The notes beneath the pieces were generated by a model. The model was not told the origin of the DNA, searched no databases, and was given only the letters and a program-made list of their open reading frames with translations. This document shows positions 24,373-33,152 of a DNA stretch of 64,000 nt, piece by piece (positions within the stretch are counted from its first letter, which is position 1; each line of letters opens with the position of its first letter). The stretch is taken from the NCBI GenBank assembly GCA_017503645.1, contig JAFVSR010000063.1, positions 1 through 64,000 on the forward strand, given 5' to 3'. Source of the stretch: Bacteroidaceae bacterium (GTDB taxonomy: Bacteria; Bacteroidota; Bacteroidia; Bacteroidales; Bacteroidaceae). The position numbers were made by a program, and so were the translations under genes.

Positions 24373-25809
24373 ATGAAAAACATATTTTCAAATATAAAAA
24401 GAGCGTTCATCTTGTTGGTGTTCGTTGCCGTGGCTTTCGGAGCAAGCGCTCAGGCATTGCGCACCGGATATTTTATGGATGGCAATGTATATCGCTATCG
24501 TTTGAACCCTGCGTTGCAGAGTACACGCAACCACGTGGCTATCCCCGTATTGGGTGGTATTCAGGTGAATACAATGGGTAATGTTGGTGTTGGCTCATTC
24601 CTTTACGACAGTCCCACAAATGCCGATGAACTTGTAACATTTATGCATAGCTCTGTGAGTGCCGATGAATTCCTGGGTGAGCTCGAGGACGAGAACATAA
24701 TGCGTATGGATTTGGATTTCACTCTTCTTTCTGTGGCTTTCAAGGCTTTTGGCGGTGTTAATACCATCGACCTCACAATGCGTTCCAACGTTGGTATGAA
24801 TCTTCCCTATGGTATGTTCCGCTTTATGAAGGAGATGGGTAACAGCGATTACTCGTTCAGCGATATGAAGATGCAGACACGTAATTTCGCCGATTTGTCA
24901 CTTGGTCACTCTCATAAGATAAACGAGGCGCTGACCATTGGCGGTCGCCTCAAGTTCCTCTTTGGCTTGGGGTATGCCGATGTGAATTTCGACCAAATGG
25001 ATATACGCACAAGTGGCAGCAAATGGGAAATTGCAGCGCGTGGTGAGGCAAACATTGCTCTTGGCGGCGCGTTCAAGCACTCGAGCAAGCAGACCATTAG
25101 CGGCAAAACCGTTATCGACGGCTACGAGGATATTGCAGTAGGTATGCACGGTTTTGGTATGGGTATCGACTTGGGTGCCACATACGACCTTAGCGAGGTG
25201 TTGACCGATGGTCTTACCGTTTCGGCATCTATCACCGATTTGGGCTTTATCTCCTGGGGCAAGGCTGCACAGGCTGCCATAGCTCCTGAGGATAAGTTTG
25301 AATTCGCCGGTTTCGACCATATGGGCATACACTCAGGCAATAATTCCACAATTGATGACCAGTGGGAGAGTTTGCGTGACGATTTGGAGGATTTCTTTGC
25401 TCTTGAGGACAAGGGCGAGGGTGGGGTAACCACAGGCATCGGTGCAAAATTCAATTTAGGTGCCGAGTACAAAATGCCTTTCTACAATAAGTTGTCGGCC
25501 GGTTTCTTGTACACACACTGTTTTGATGATGTCTTTTCGTATGACCAGGCTTCACTTGTTCTTAACCTGTCGCCCAACAATGTGCTCGATTTTGCAGTGA
25601 GCGGTACAGCATCTACATTTGGTGCAGGCTTTGGTGCTATGGCAAATATCCATTGCCCGGGTTTCAGCTTCTTCATCGGTACCGATTGCTTCCTGGGTAA
25701 GGTTAACAGCCAGTTTGTTCCCATTGAGGATATGAATGCAAGTGTGTCGTTTGGTATAAACGTGGCTTTTGGCAATAACAAAAAGAAGGTTGCTTCTGTG
25801 GTTGAGTAA
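24373..25809 (+). CDS. DUF5723 family outer-membrane beta-barrel protein
   Basis: A 478-residue exported protein with a signal peptide ending GASA-Q. The family opening ALRTGYFMDGNVYRYRLNPA is clear, and the rest is strand-rich with alternating hydrophobic residues and frequent Gly/Asp turns, as in outer-membrane barrels. I assign DUF5723 by its N-terminal signature; its biochemical role is unknown. One segment rich in acidic residues (DDQWESLRDDLEDFFALEDK) may be an extracellular or periplasmic helix. It follows the coiled-coil lipoprotein on the same strand with no terminator between. A strong bidirectional terminator separates it from the MATE pump. Confidence 0.82.
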   Translation: MKNIFSNIKRAFILLVFVAVAFGASAQALRTGYFMDGNVYRYRLNPALQSTRNHVAIPVLGGIQVNTMGNVGVGSFLYDSPTNADELVTFMHSSVSADEFLGELEDENIMRMDLDFTLLSVAFKAFGGVNTIDLTMRSNVGMNLPYGMFRFMKEMGNSDYSFSDMKMQTRNFADLSLGHSHKINEALTIGGRLKFLFGLGYADVNFDQMDIRTSGSKWEIAARGEANIALGGAFKHSSKQTISGKTVIDGYEDIAVGMHGFGMGIDLGATYDLSEVLTDGLTVSASITDLGFISWGKAAQAAIAPEDKFEFAGFDHMGIHSGNNSTIDDQWESLRDDLEDFFALEDKGEGGVTTGIGAKFNLGAEYKMPFYNKLSAGFLYTHCFDDVFSYDQASLVLNLSPNNVLDFAVSGTASTFGAGFGAMANIHCPGFSFFIGTDCFLGKVNSQFVPIEDMNASVSFGINVAFGNNKKKVASVVE

Positions 25810-25826
25810 CAGCCTGCTAAATATGA

Positions 25827-25865
25827 ATACAACAACGGCTCCCCGCGGGGAGCCGTTGTTGTATT
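25827..25865. terminator. Bidirectional terminator between the DUF5723 gene and the MATE gene
   Basis: A nearly uninterrupted palindrome of 39 bases centred on CCCCGCGGGG, with arms AATACAACAACGGCTCCCC and its complement. It lies 17 bases after one stop and 5 bases past the other. Confidence 0.85.
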
Positions 25866-25870
25866 CTCGT

Positions 25871-27211
25871 CTATCTGTTTGCTATCTCTTTGCGGAATCT
25901 GCAGTAGTAGAGAATTGCTGCAGTTGTGAGCCCCACAGGCAGCCCGTAGGCAATGCCTATGCCTCCCAGGTTGAATATAAAGCCGAATATGTAGCTCACG
26001 GGCAGTGCAAGCATTATGTATGATATAAGTGCATAGATGCTCATAGGCTTTGTAACAGCTATGCCACGCAGAGCATTTGCATAGTTTATCTGTATGCCGT
26101 CGCTCACCTGGTAGGCAAGCATCGGTATGAGCATTGCAATGAACATCTTTTGTATTGAGGTGTCGGAGGTGAATGCTGCCGCAAGCTGGCATTTGAATAT
26201 GATGATTCCCGTTGACAGCACGGCTGCCACTGCAAGAATAATGTGCAGGCTGGCGGTGGCTGTTTCGTTTACCTTCTCCCACTCTCCACGGCCGCGGTAG
26301 TGGCTTATGCGTATGCAGGATGCCGCTGCAATGCCGTAATAGACAAGGAAACAGAGCGAGCCTGTTGTGCACATCACCTGGAAGGCTGCAAGCTCCACTG
26401 CGCCAATCCACCCCATAAGCAGTGAGGCAAGAGAGAACGATGCGGTCTCCATTCCCATCTGCACGGCAAGCGGTGTGCCCACTTTGAACAGTTTTTTTAC
26501 ATCGCTCCGCTTGCTGCGGCGTGCCTTGAAGCCGCTTTTGTAGCTGCTGAACCTCTTTTGCCCTATGATAAACATTACAAAGAGCAGTGCCATAAGTACG
26601 CGTGATAGCAATGTGGCTATGCCGGCGCCTTTCAGTCCCATTTCGGGGAAACCGCATACACCGAATATGAGCAGGTAATTCATTACTACATTGGTAAAGT
26701 TACCTATTATAATAACCCATAATGCGGTTTTTGTAGCGGCTACGGTGTCGGTGAATTGCTTGAAGCTGTTGAAGAGTATTACGAATGGGAGTGAAGCGAG
26801 CAGGATGAGGAAGTAGGGGCGCATAAGCGGCAGCAGTTCCTCCGGTTGGTTCAGGTTGCCGATGTTTATGTACAGCAGGCTGTATGCAGCAATCACTATT
26901 GTGCCGAAAAGTATGTTTGCCCATATGCTGTCGCGGAACGAATGTCCCACGTTATCATTTTCCCGACGGCCGTAGAATGCTCCTATGATAGGTGTGGCTC
27001 CGTAACTGAAACCAAGCATAGCGAATATTCCCAGATTGAATATGTTGTTTACGAAACCGGCAGCGGAGAGGGCTGCACCGCTGTATTGTCCTACCATTAT
27101 GGTGTCGATGAATCCCAATATCACGTTGCCAAGCTGTCCAAGCACTATGGGTGTACCCAAGCGTATGATGGTGGAGTAGTGCTTGCTGTATCGTTGGATA
27201 ATATTGTTCAT
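25871..27211 (-). CDS. MATE family efflux transporter
   Basis: A 446-residue membrane protein with about 12 membrane segments, of the multidrug and toxic compound extrusion family (cation-coupled export). Typical N-terminal segments are IVLGQLGNVILGFIDTIMVG and LSAAGFVNNIFNLGIFAMLG, and the second half repeats the arrangement with TPLAVQMGMETASFSLASLL. The substrate cannot be predicted. The rpiB terminator lies just upstream, so the gene should have its own promoter in the roughly 40 bases before the ATG, though no good consensus is seen. Confidence 0.92.
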   Translation of the reverse strand: MNNIIQRYSKHYSTIIRLGTPIVLGQLGNVILGFIDTIMVGQYSGAALSAAGFVNNIFNLGIFAMLGFSYGATPIIGAFYGRRENDNVGHSFRDSIWANILFGTIVIAAYSLLYINIGNLNQPEELLPLMRPYFLILLASLPFVILFNSFKQFTDTVAATKTALWVIIIGNFTNVVMNYLLIFGVCGFPEMGLKGAGIATLLSRVLMALLFVMFIIGQKRFSSYKSGFKARRSKRSDVKKLFKVGTPLAVQMGMETASFSLASLLMGWIGAVELAAFQVMCTTGSLCFLVYYGIAAASCIRISHYRGRGEWEKVNETATASLHIILAVAAVLSTGIIIFKCQLAAAFTSDTSIQKMFIAMLIPMLAYQVSDGIQINYANALRGIAVTKPMSIYALISYIMLALPVSYIFGFIFNLGGIGIAYGLPVGLTTAAILYYCRFRKEIANR

Positions 27212-27250
27212 AGTTTCCTTTATTTACAATATTCGGCGGTTGTTTATGTT

Positions 27251-27285
27251 CACAAAAAAGCCTGCTTGCGGCAGGCTTTTTTGTG
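27251..27285 (-). terminator. Intrinsic terminator of tkt-rpiB
   Basis: Arms CACAAAAAAGCCTGC and GCAGGCTTTTTTGTG with a 5-base loop lie 6 bases past the rpiB stop. The minus strand carries the T-run within the stem. Confidence 0.9.
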
Positions 27286-27291
27286 TTATCT

Positions 27292-27729
27292 TTATTTTAC
27301 AGGTATTGCATCTATTCTTGCTTGGTGCCTGCCTCCTTCGAAAGGTGTGTTCAGGAATTTCTCCACACACAGCCTGGCGGTATCTTCGTCGATGAAGCGC
27401 CCCGGCATTACAAGAATGTTGGCATCGTTGTGCTGGCGTGCCAACTCGGCAATCTGTGGTTGCCAGCAGAGGGCACCGCGAATAGCTGTGTGGTGGTTTA
27501 CCGACATATTTATGCCGTTACCTGTACCGCATATTGCAATGCCGGTTTCAAGCTCTCCGCTCTCTACTGCATTTGCAAGGGCGTGCCCGAATTCAGGGTA
27601 GTTGCAGCTATCGGTGCTGTTTGTTCCAAAGTCCTTGTAGCTGTAGCCCCACTCGGTGAGCCACTGTTTCACGGTCTCTTTAAGCGGGTAGCCTGCGTGG
27701 TCGCTTGCCAGTCCTATTATTTTGCTCAT
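27292..27729 (-). CDS. rpiB: Ribose-5-phosphate isomerase B
   Basis: A 145-residue LacAB/RpiB enzyme that interconverts ribose-5-phosphate and ribulose-5-phosphate. Signatures are IGLASDHAGYPLKETVKQWL at the N-terminus, YPEFGHALANAV, and GIAICGTGNGINMSVNH, where the Cys is the catalytic base; RFIDEDTARLCVEKFLNTPF follows. It starts 19 bases after tkt and belongs to the same operon, which pairs two reactions of the non-oxidative pentose phosphate pathway. Confidence 0.95.
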   Translation of the reverse strand: MSKIIGLASDHAGYPLKETVKQWLTEWGYSYKDFGTNSTDSCNYPEFGHALANAVESGELETGIAICGTGNGINMSVNHHTAIRGALCWQPQIAELARQHNDANILVMPGRFIDEDTARLCVEKFLNTPFEGGRHQARIDAIPVK

Positions 27730-27748
27730 ATCCTTTTGTGCTGAAATA

Positions 27749-29761
27749 TTACATCATTGCCTTTACCTGCTCGTAAACGTTCTGCGCGGTGAAGCCGAGC
27801 TTCTCGTCGAGCACTTTGAAAGGTGCCGAGTAACCAAACGACTCCAAGCCATAAACCTTGCCACAGGGGCCTACAAGGCCTTGAAGGTTGCAAGGGAGGC
27901 CGGCGGTGAGGCCGAATATCTTGGCATCGCGCGGCAGTATGCTCTCCTGGTACTGTGTGGGCTGTGAACGGAACAATCCCTCAGATGGTACCGATACGAT
28001 GCGCGTCTTTATACCATCCTCTTTAAGTAGTTTGGCGCCCTCGACAAGTGTTGATACCTCGGAACCCGACGCAAGGAGTATTATGTCGTAATCCTCGTCG
28101 GAACCTGCTATGACGTATGCACCCTTGTCGGCATCGGCATAGTTTGTTCCTTCGGGCAGGTTGTTTACATTCTGGCGCGAGAAGATGAGGCCTGTGGGTG
28201 TGCAGTCGTTCTCCATAGCCAGCTTCCAGGCTTGTGTGGCCTCGTTTACATCGGCGGGGCGCAGTACCAGCATTGAGTTACGGCCGTGGTGGTTTTTTAC
28301 CTTTTCCATAAGGCGCACCTGTGCCTCCTGCTCCACGGGCTCGTGTGTGGGGCCATCCTCACCCACGCGGAATGCATCGTGCGACCAGATGAACTTGACG
28401 GGAAGCTCCATAAGGGCTGCCATACGTATTGCGGGTTTCATATAGTCGCTGAACACAAAGAATGTGCCGCAGGCTGCTATTACACCACCGTGCAGTGCCA
28501 TACCTATGCAGAGACAGGCCATTGTGAGCTCCGAAACGCCGGCGTGCAGGAATGCTCCTGTGAAGTCACCGGGGGTAAAGGCGTGTGTCTTTTTAAGGAA
28601 ACCGTCGGTCTTGTCGCTGTTGCTTAGGTCGGCCGACGAAACAATCATATTCTCGTACTTTTCGGCAAGAATACCAAGCACTGTTGCCGAAGCGTTACGG
28701 GTGGGTGCATCGGCCTTCTGCTCAATGGCATCCCAGTCTATTGTGGGGTGTACGCCACCGAACCACTCGGCAAGTTTTACGGCCTTGTCGGGGTTGGCTG
28801 CCGCCCACGCAGCCTTCTGCTGCTTGCGCTCTGCCACTATGTTGCGTAGCTCGGCAAGGCGGTTGTCGTACATTGCTTTCACCTCGGGGAAGAATACGAA
28901 GGGGTTTTCCACATCACCACCCAGGTTCTTTATGGTATTTACATATGCATCGCCACCGAGGGGTGCTCCGTGCGTTGCACAATCGAATTCGTAGCTTGTG
29001 CCATCGGCGCGGCGTGCTCCCTTACCCATCACGGTGTTACCGATGATGAGGGTGGGGCGCTCCTGCTCTGCTTTGGCCTCGTTGAGGGCTGCGCGTATGG
29101 CATCGCAGTCGTTGCCATCGATGGTTATCACCTTCCAGCCCCAAGCCTCGTATTTCTTTGCGGTATCTTCCCACATTACCTGGTCGCAACGTGTAGACAG
29201 CTGAATTTGGTTGGCATCGTAGAACATAACGAGGTTGTTCAACTTAAGGAAGCCTGCCATACGGCCTGCGCCCTGTGAAATCTCCTCCTGTACACCACCG
29301 TCTGAAATGAAGGCATATATTGTCTGCCCCATAACCTCCTTGCCCAAGCGTGCCTCAAGGAACTTGGCTGCTATGGCTGCACCCACCGCATAGGTGTGGC
29401 CCTGTCCCAATGGGCCCGATGTGTTTTCGATACCACGGGCAAAGTTTACCTCGGGGTGTCCGGGTGTTGCGCTGCCCCATTGACGTAGCTCCTTGAGCTC
29501 GTCCATCGTATATTTGTCGCAGAGCGCAAGTACCGAATAGAGCATAGGCGACATATGGCCGGGGTCGAGGAAGAAACGGTCGCGACCTTCCCACAATGGA
29601 TTCTCGGGGTCGAAAACCATAAACTCGGAATAGAGAACGTTTATGAAATCGGCACCTCCCATTGCACCGCCGGGGTGTCCCGATTTAGCTTTCTCTACCA
29701 TTGCCGCAGAAAGAATACGGATGTTGTCCGCAGCTTTGTTCATCAGTTGCTTGCTGTTCAT
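27749..29761 (-). CDS. tkt: Transketolase
   Basis: A 670-residue thiamine diphosphate enzyme moving two-carbon units between sugar phosphates. The length is standard. Visible signatures include KSGHPGGAMGGADF near the N-terminus, GPLGQGHTYAVGAA, the ThDP/metal motif region FISDGGVQEEISQGAGRMAG with FYDANQIQLS, and in the second half SADLSNS plus FSDYMKPAIRMAALMELPVK. It is the first gene of the tkt-rpiB operon, transcribed from a -7 element at 29839-29846. Confidence 0.96.
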   Translation of the reverse strand: MNSKQLMNKAADNIRILSAAMVEKAKSGHPGGAMGGADFINVLYSEFMVFDPENPLWEGRDRFFLDPGHMSPMLYSVLALCDKYTMDELKELRQWGSATPGHPEVNFARGIENTSGPLGQGHTYAVGAAIAAKFLEARLGKEVMGQTIYAFISDGGVQEEISQGAGRMAGFLKLNNLVMFYDANQIQLSTRCDQVMWEDTAKKYEAWGWKVITIDGNDCDAIRAALNEAKAEQERPTLIIGNTVMGKGARRADGTSYEFDCATHGAPLGGDAYVNTIKNLGGDVENPFVFFPEVKAMYDNRLAELRNIVAERKQQKAAWAAANPDKAVKLAEWFGGVHPTIDWDAIEQKADAPTRNASATVLGILAEKYENMIVSSADLSNSDKTDGFLKKTHAFTPGDFTGAFLHAGVSELTMACLCIGMALHGGVIAACGTFFVFSDYMKPAIRMAALMELPVKFIWSHDAFRVGEDGPTHEPVEQEAQVRLMEKVKNHHGRNSMLVLRPADVNEATQAWKLAMENDCTPTGLIFSRQNVNNLPEGTNYADADKGAYVIAGSDEDYDIILLASGSEVSTLVEGAKLLKEDGIKTRIVSVPSEGLFRSQPTQYQESILPRDAKIFGLTAGLPCNLQGLVGPCGKVYGLESFGYSAPFKVLDEKLGFTAQNVYEQVKAMM

Positions 29762-29838
29762 ATCTTTTATTTTATTTGTAAAGCGCGCTGCTTTTTTGTA
29801 GCTCTGTTGCGCTTATTATGTTACTTATAATTTAACTG

Positions 29839-29846
29839 CAAAAATA
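29839..29846 (-). promoter_or_regulatory. -7 promoter element of tkt-rpiB
   Basis: The minus strand reads TATTTTTG, an exact match, about 77 bases upstream of the tkt ATG. Confidence 0.55.
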
Positions 29847-29973
29847 GTACTTTTTGTTTGAAAGTGGAGCATAATTGAGCAACGATTTTCCATTATTTAT
29901 ACTTTATATTTTGACAATATCGTTTTTTAAGAGCTTTTCACTCTTTAGAATTTTTATTTGCTCTCTTTTATGC

Positions 29974-29981
29974 TATCTTCG
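29974..29981 (+). promoter_or_regulatory. -7 promoter element of tex
   Basis: TATCTTCG lies about 19 bases before the ATG at 30001; TTTG at 29957-29960 is a possible -33 motif with short spacing. Confidence 0.5.
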
Positions 29982-30000
29982 CTTTATAAATTTTAGTAAA

Positions 30001-32112
30001 ATGCTTGTAAATATAATAGCAAAAGAGCTGGGGCTTGCCCCCACGAACGTGCGTAACACGGTGGAACTGCTCGACGGCGGTGCCACGGTGCCTTTTATAG
30101 CGCGTTACCGCAAGGAGGCGACAGGCTCGATGGACGAGGTTGCCGTGGGCAATGTAAAGGATATGTACGAGAGGTTGCAGACGCTTATGCAGCGCAAGGC
30201 AACCATTGTGGCCACAATAGAGGAGCAGGGGCGCCTCACCGAGGAACTGAAACGACGCATAGACGGTTGCTTCGATGCCGTGGAGTTGGAGGATATTTAC
30301 CTGCCATACAAACCCAAGCGCCGCACCCGTGCCACCATTGCACGCGAGCGAGGCTTGGAACCACTTGCCGACCTTATATGGTTGCAACAAACGGGTGATA
30401 TTACGGGCAAAGCGCGTATGTATATAAATAATGATGTGCCTACGGTGGAAGATGCCATTGCCGGTGCATCGGATATTATTGCCGAGCGTGTTTCTGAGGA
30501 CGAGGGGGCGCGCACGGCAATGCGCAGGCTGTTTGCCCGCCGTGGTGTCTTGTCGTCGCGTGTTGTTAAGGGAAAGGAGCCCGACGGCATCAAATACTCC
30601 GATTACTACGAGTGGCAGGAGCCTGTAACACGCATAACATCGCATCGTCTGCTTGCCATAATGCGTGGCGAGGAGGAGGGTTTCCTGCGTATGAGCATTG
30701 CGGTTGACGGCGACGAGGCACAGGAACAGCTGTTCCGCCGCTTCGTCAGGCGCGGCTCACCCGTGAGGAACATAATGGAGGCTGCTGTGGCCGATGGCTT
30801 CAAACGCCTGCTTGCACCCTCTATGGAGAATGAAACGCGCGCCAATATTAAACAGAAGGCCGATGACGAAGCTATTGCTGTGTTTGCCGATAATCTGCGC
30901 CAGTTGCTTTTGTCATCGCCTCTGGGCCAAAAGGCGGTGCTTGCCATAGACCCGGGCTTCCGCACCGGTTGCAAGGTTGTGGCGCTCGACAAGCAGGGCA
31001 ATCTGCTGCACCACACCGTGATATACCCGCATCCGCCGCACAACGACCGCGAAGGGGCTGCCGATACAGTAGCCTCGCTTGTGGAACGATATGGCATAGA
31101 GGCGTATGCAATAGGTAACGGCACTGCGGGGCGCGAAACCGAGGAATTTGTGCGTCGCTTGGGCCTTGCCCCCGAAATATTTGTGGTGAATGAAGATGGT
31201 GCATCGGTCTATTCGGCATCGGCTGTGGCACGTGAGGAGTTCCCCGACGAGGATGTAACGGTGCGCGGCGCGGTCTCTATCGGTCGTCGCCTGATTGACC
31301 CGCTGTCGGAACTTGTGAAAATAGAGCCGCGCTCCATTGGAGTGGGGCAGTATCAGCATAGTGTGGACCAGGGCAAGCTGAAGGATAGGTTGAATGTGGT
31401 GGTGGAAAGTTGTGTAAATCTTGTGGGTGTGAACCTGAATACTGCCACCAAGCAGATACTCACTCATATATCGGGCTTGGGGCCGGCACTTGCCGAGAAT
31501 ATTGTGAAATATCGTGCGGAGAATGGCGATTTCCGCTCACGCAAAGCGTTGTTGAAGGTGCCACGCTTAGGTAACAAGGCTTTTGAACAGGCGGCAGGCT
31601 TTTTGCGCGTGGTTGGTGGCAAGGAGTTGCTTGACAATACTGCCGTGCATCCCGAATCGTATGGCATTGTAGAGAAGATGGCGGCCGACCTTGGTGTGAG
31701 CCTTGAGGATTTTATCACCGATGGCGAGCTGCGCAAACGTGTGGTGCTTAAGAACTATATAACCGACAAGGTAGGTATGCCCACACTCAATGATATTATG
31801 GATGCGCTCAACAAACGGGGGCTCGATCCGCGTGAAAAGGCGCGTGCTTTTGCCTTTGATGCTAACGTGCACGAAATTGAGGACCTGCGCGAGGGTATGG
31901 TGCTGCCGGGCCTTGTGAGCAATATCACTGCCTTTGGTGCTTTTGTCAATATAGGTGTGCACCAGGATGGGCTTGTGCATATATCGCAGCTTGCCGACCG
32001 CTATGTCTCCTCCCCCGCCGATGTGGTGAAGCTGGGGCAGCAGGTGATGGTGCGTGTGGTGGAGGTCGATTTGAAGCGCCGCCGCATAAGTCTTAGTATG
32101 AAGGGCACGTAG
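30001..32112 (+). CDS. tex: Tex family S1 RNA-binding protein
   Basis: A 703-residue cytoplasmic nucleic-acid-binding protein of the Tex/Spt6-like family. Domains in order: an N-terminal helical region with FIARYRKEATGSMDEVAV, a YqgF-like domain with LAIDPGFRTGCKVVALD, tandem helix-hairpin-helix motifs with LTHISGLGPALAENIVKYRA, and a C-terminal S1 domain (VSNITAFGAFVNIGVHQDGL). Tex proteins influence transcription in several bacteria. I start at 30001, where homology to the family begins; a longer frame upstream covers the promoter. It has no operon partner. Confidence 0.94.
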   Translation: MLVNIIAKELGLAPTNVRNTVELLDGGATVPFIARYRKEATGSMDEVAVGNVKDMYERLQTLMQRKATIVATIEEQGRLTEELKRRIDGCFDAVELEDIYLPYKPKRRTRATIARERGLEPLADLIWLQQTGDITGKARMYINNDVPTVEDAIAGASDIIAERVSEDEGARTAMRRLFARRGVLSSRVVKGKEPDGIKYSDYYEWQEPVTRITSHRLLAIMRGEEEGFLRMSIAVDGDEAQEQLFRRFVRRGSPVRNIMEAAVADGFKRLLAPSMENETRANIKQKADDEAIAVFADNLRQLLLSSPLGQKAVLAIDPGFRTGCKVVALDKQGNLLHHTVIYPHPPHNDREGAADTVASLVERYGIEAYAIGNGTAGRETEEFVRRLGLAPEIFVVNEDGASVYSASAVAREEFPDEDVTVRGAVSIGRRLIDPLSELVKIEPRSIGVGQYQHSVDQGKLKDRLNVVVESCVNLVGVNLNTATKQILTHISGLGPALAENIVKYRAENGDFRSRKALLKVPRLGNKAFEQAAGFLRVVGGKELLDNTAVHPESYGIVEKMAADLGVSLEDFITDGELRKRVVLKNYITDKVGMPTLNDIMDALNKRGLDPREKARAFAFDANVHEIEDLREGMVLPGLVSNITAFGAFVNIGVHQDGLVHISQLADRYVSSPADVVKLGQQVMVRVVEVDLKRRRISLSMKGT

Positions 32113-32141
32113 GTGGATTGAATTTTGTCGTTATAGCAACC

Positions 32142-32169
32142 TTGTGGCGATATTCGTGATGTATATTTG
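32142..32169 (+). promoter_or_regulatory. Promoter of the AT-rich two-gene islet
   Basis: TTG at 32142-32144 and TATATTTG at 32162-32169 are spaced by 17 bases. The ATG at 32191 follows 21 bases later. Confidence 0.55.
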
Positions 32170-32190
32170 CATTCTCTAATATCAAAAAGT

Positions 32191-32661
32191 ATGAAAAATA
32201 ATCAAAAAGTACCAAGTATTTATGATGAGGCAAATGCGTATCTCATGCCGGAAGTAGATGAGCAGTATACAAAAACGTTTAAAAGTCTTTCAGATGATGA
32301 AAAGGTTTTCATTGCGCAATATCCAACATATGCAGCTAAATTTTATTTGAATTCAAAAACAGCAAAAAAAGCGGTAGAAAATTTAGATGGAAAAAGTAAT
32401 GGATATGCAGATGCTATAAGACATTGCTATTGGTGTGCATTGAATCAGATGTATGTTGGCTATAATTCATCTTTAGCTGAAATATATGGCAATGCTCATG
32501 AAAATATACCTAATAATGATGCAAAAAAAATGGATTTGCATAATAATTCGGTAGGTTATTCGTTGGGTAAAATAGGGCTAATTAAAGGCTGGGATGAAAA
32601 GGAATTGTTTAATAACGTAATTAAATCTGCAAAAGATGGAATGTTGCAAATTGGTTTGTAG
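32191..32661 (+). CDS. DUF6973-like protein
   Basis: A 156-residue protein without a signal peptide. The central part has the pattern NGYADAIRHCYWCALN, then a Glu/His pair in GNAHEN, then MDLHNNSVGYSLG. This His/Glu/Asp-bearing arrangement resembles the DUF6973 domain that occurs in some predicted toxins and wall-associated proteins; the assignment is from pattern memory and moderate. The gene is visibly more AT-rich than its neighbours, with many AAA and AAT codons, suggesting recent transfer. Its last 26 bases overlap the start of the following lipoprotein gene. Cytoplasmic or non-classically exported; function unknown. Confidence 0.65.
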   Translation: MKNNQKVPSIYDEANAYLMPEVDEQYTKTFKSLSDDEKVFIAQYPTYAAKFYLNSKTAKKAVENLDGKSNGYADAIRHCYWCALNQMYVGYNSSLAEIYGNAHENIPNNDAKKMDLHNNSVGYSLGKIGLIKGWDEKELFNNVIKSAKDGMLQIGL

Positions 32662-33079
32662 GACTTCCCTCTTACCTGTATTTTGTTTGTTTATACTGTG
32701 CTCGTGTGGCCCTTCGGAACACGAACTTCTATTCTCTTTTGATAAACAAGCTGTGGGGGTGCCATTTTCATTTGCACAATATTGTGAGAATGAGTATGAT
32801 AGCATCTATGTTCTACATCCTTATGCGAATGTGGATAAAGGGGTGTTTGCAAAACTGAAAATGTCGGATAGCTTAAGGGGACGTTGTAGAGCGAATACAA
32901 ACTTTGACTACTTTTCTACACTGCTTTTCGTGAGCGATGGTGTCGTTGAGGCATATTCGGAACCGGGTTTTGGTGATGCTTGTTTTTCTTCAATATTTAT
33001 TCCCGAGGATTTTGTTGCCTTTCCTTTTGAACAATGTTTTGTTTTGAATGAAAATCGTTATGTTTCATTGTGCAAATAG
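32636..33079 (+). CDS. Small lipoprotein overlapping the DUF6973-like gene
   Basis: A 147-residue predicted lipoprotein. The N-terminal hydrophobic stretch runs to ILCSC with the likely acylated Cys at residue 24. The remainder is aromatic- and acidic-rich (for example FSFAQYCENEYDSIYVLHPY) with several further Cys residues. I do not recognise a family. It starts inside the preceding gene (26-base overlap, different frame); no better ATG is present, and the hydrophobic signal requires this region. The overlap and shared AT-rich composition suggest the two were acquired together. It ends before a perfect bidirectional terminator shared with galK. Confidence 0.6.
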   Translation: MECCKLVCRTSLLPVFCLFILCSCGPSEHELLFSFDKQAVGVPFSFAQYCENEYDSIYVLHPYANVDKGVFAKLKMSDSLRGRCRANTNFDYFSTLLFVSDGVVEAYSEPGFGDACFSSIFIPEDFVAFPFEQCFVLNENRYVSLCK

Positions 33080-33093
33080 CATTAAATATAGAT

Positions 33094-33137
33094 AAACAAA
33101 AAAAATCGAGGTGCACGCACCTCGATTTTTTTTGTTT
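33094..33137. terminator. Bidirectional terminator between the islet and galK
   Basis: A 21-bp perfect stem with GC core ATCGAGGTGC/GCACCTCGAT flanked by A8 and T8 tracts, which serve as T-runs in both directions. Confidence 0.93.
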
Positions 33138-33152
33138 ATGCTAAATGGATTT

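Noticed and set aside
25482..26657. A 391-codon minus-strand frame spanning the end of the DUF5723 gene and the MATE gene
   Set aside because: It crosses a perfect terminator and overlaps the MATE gene in another frame; its product is Arg/His/Cys-rich and non-protein-like.
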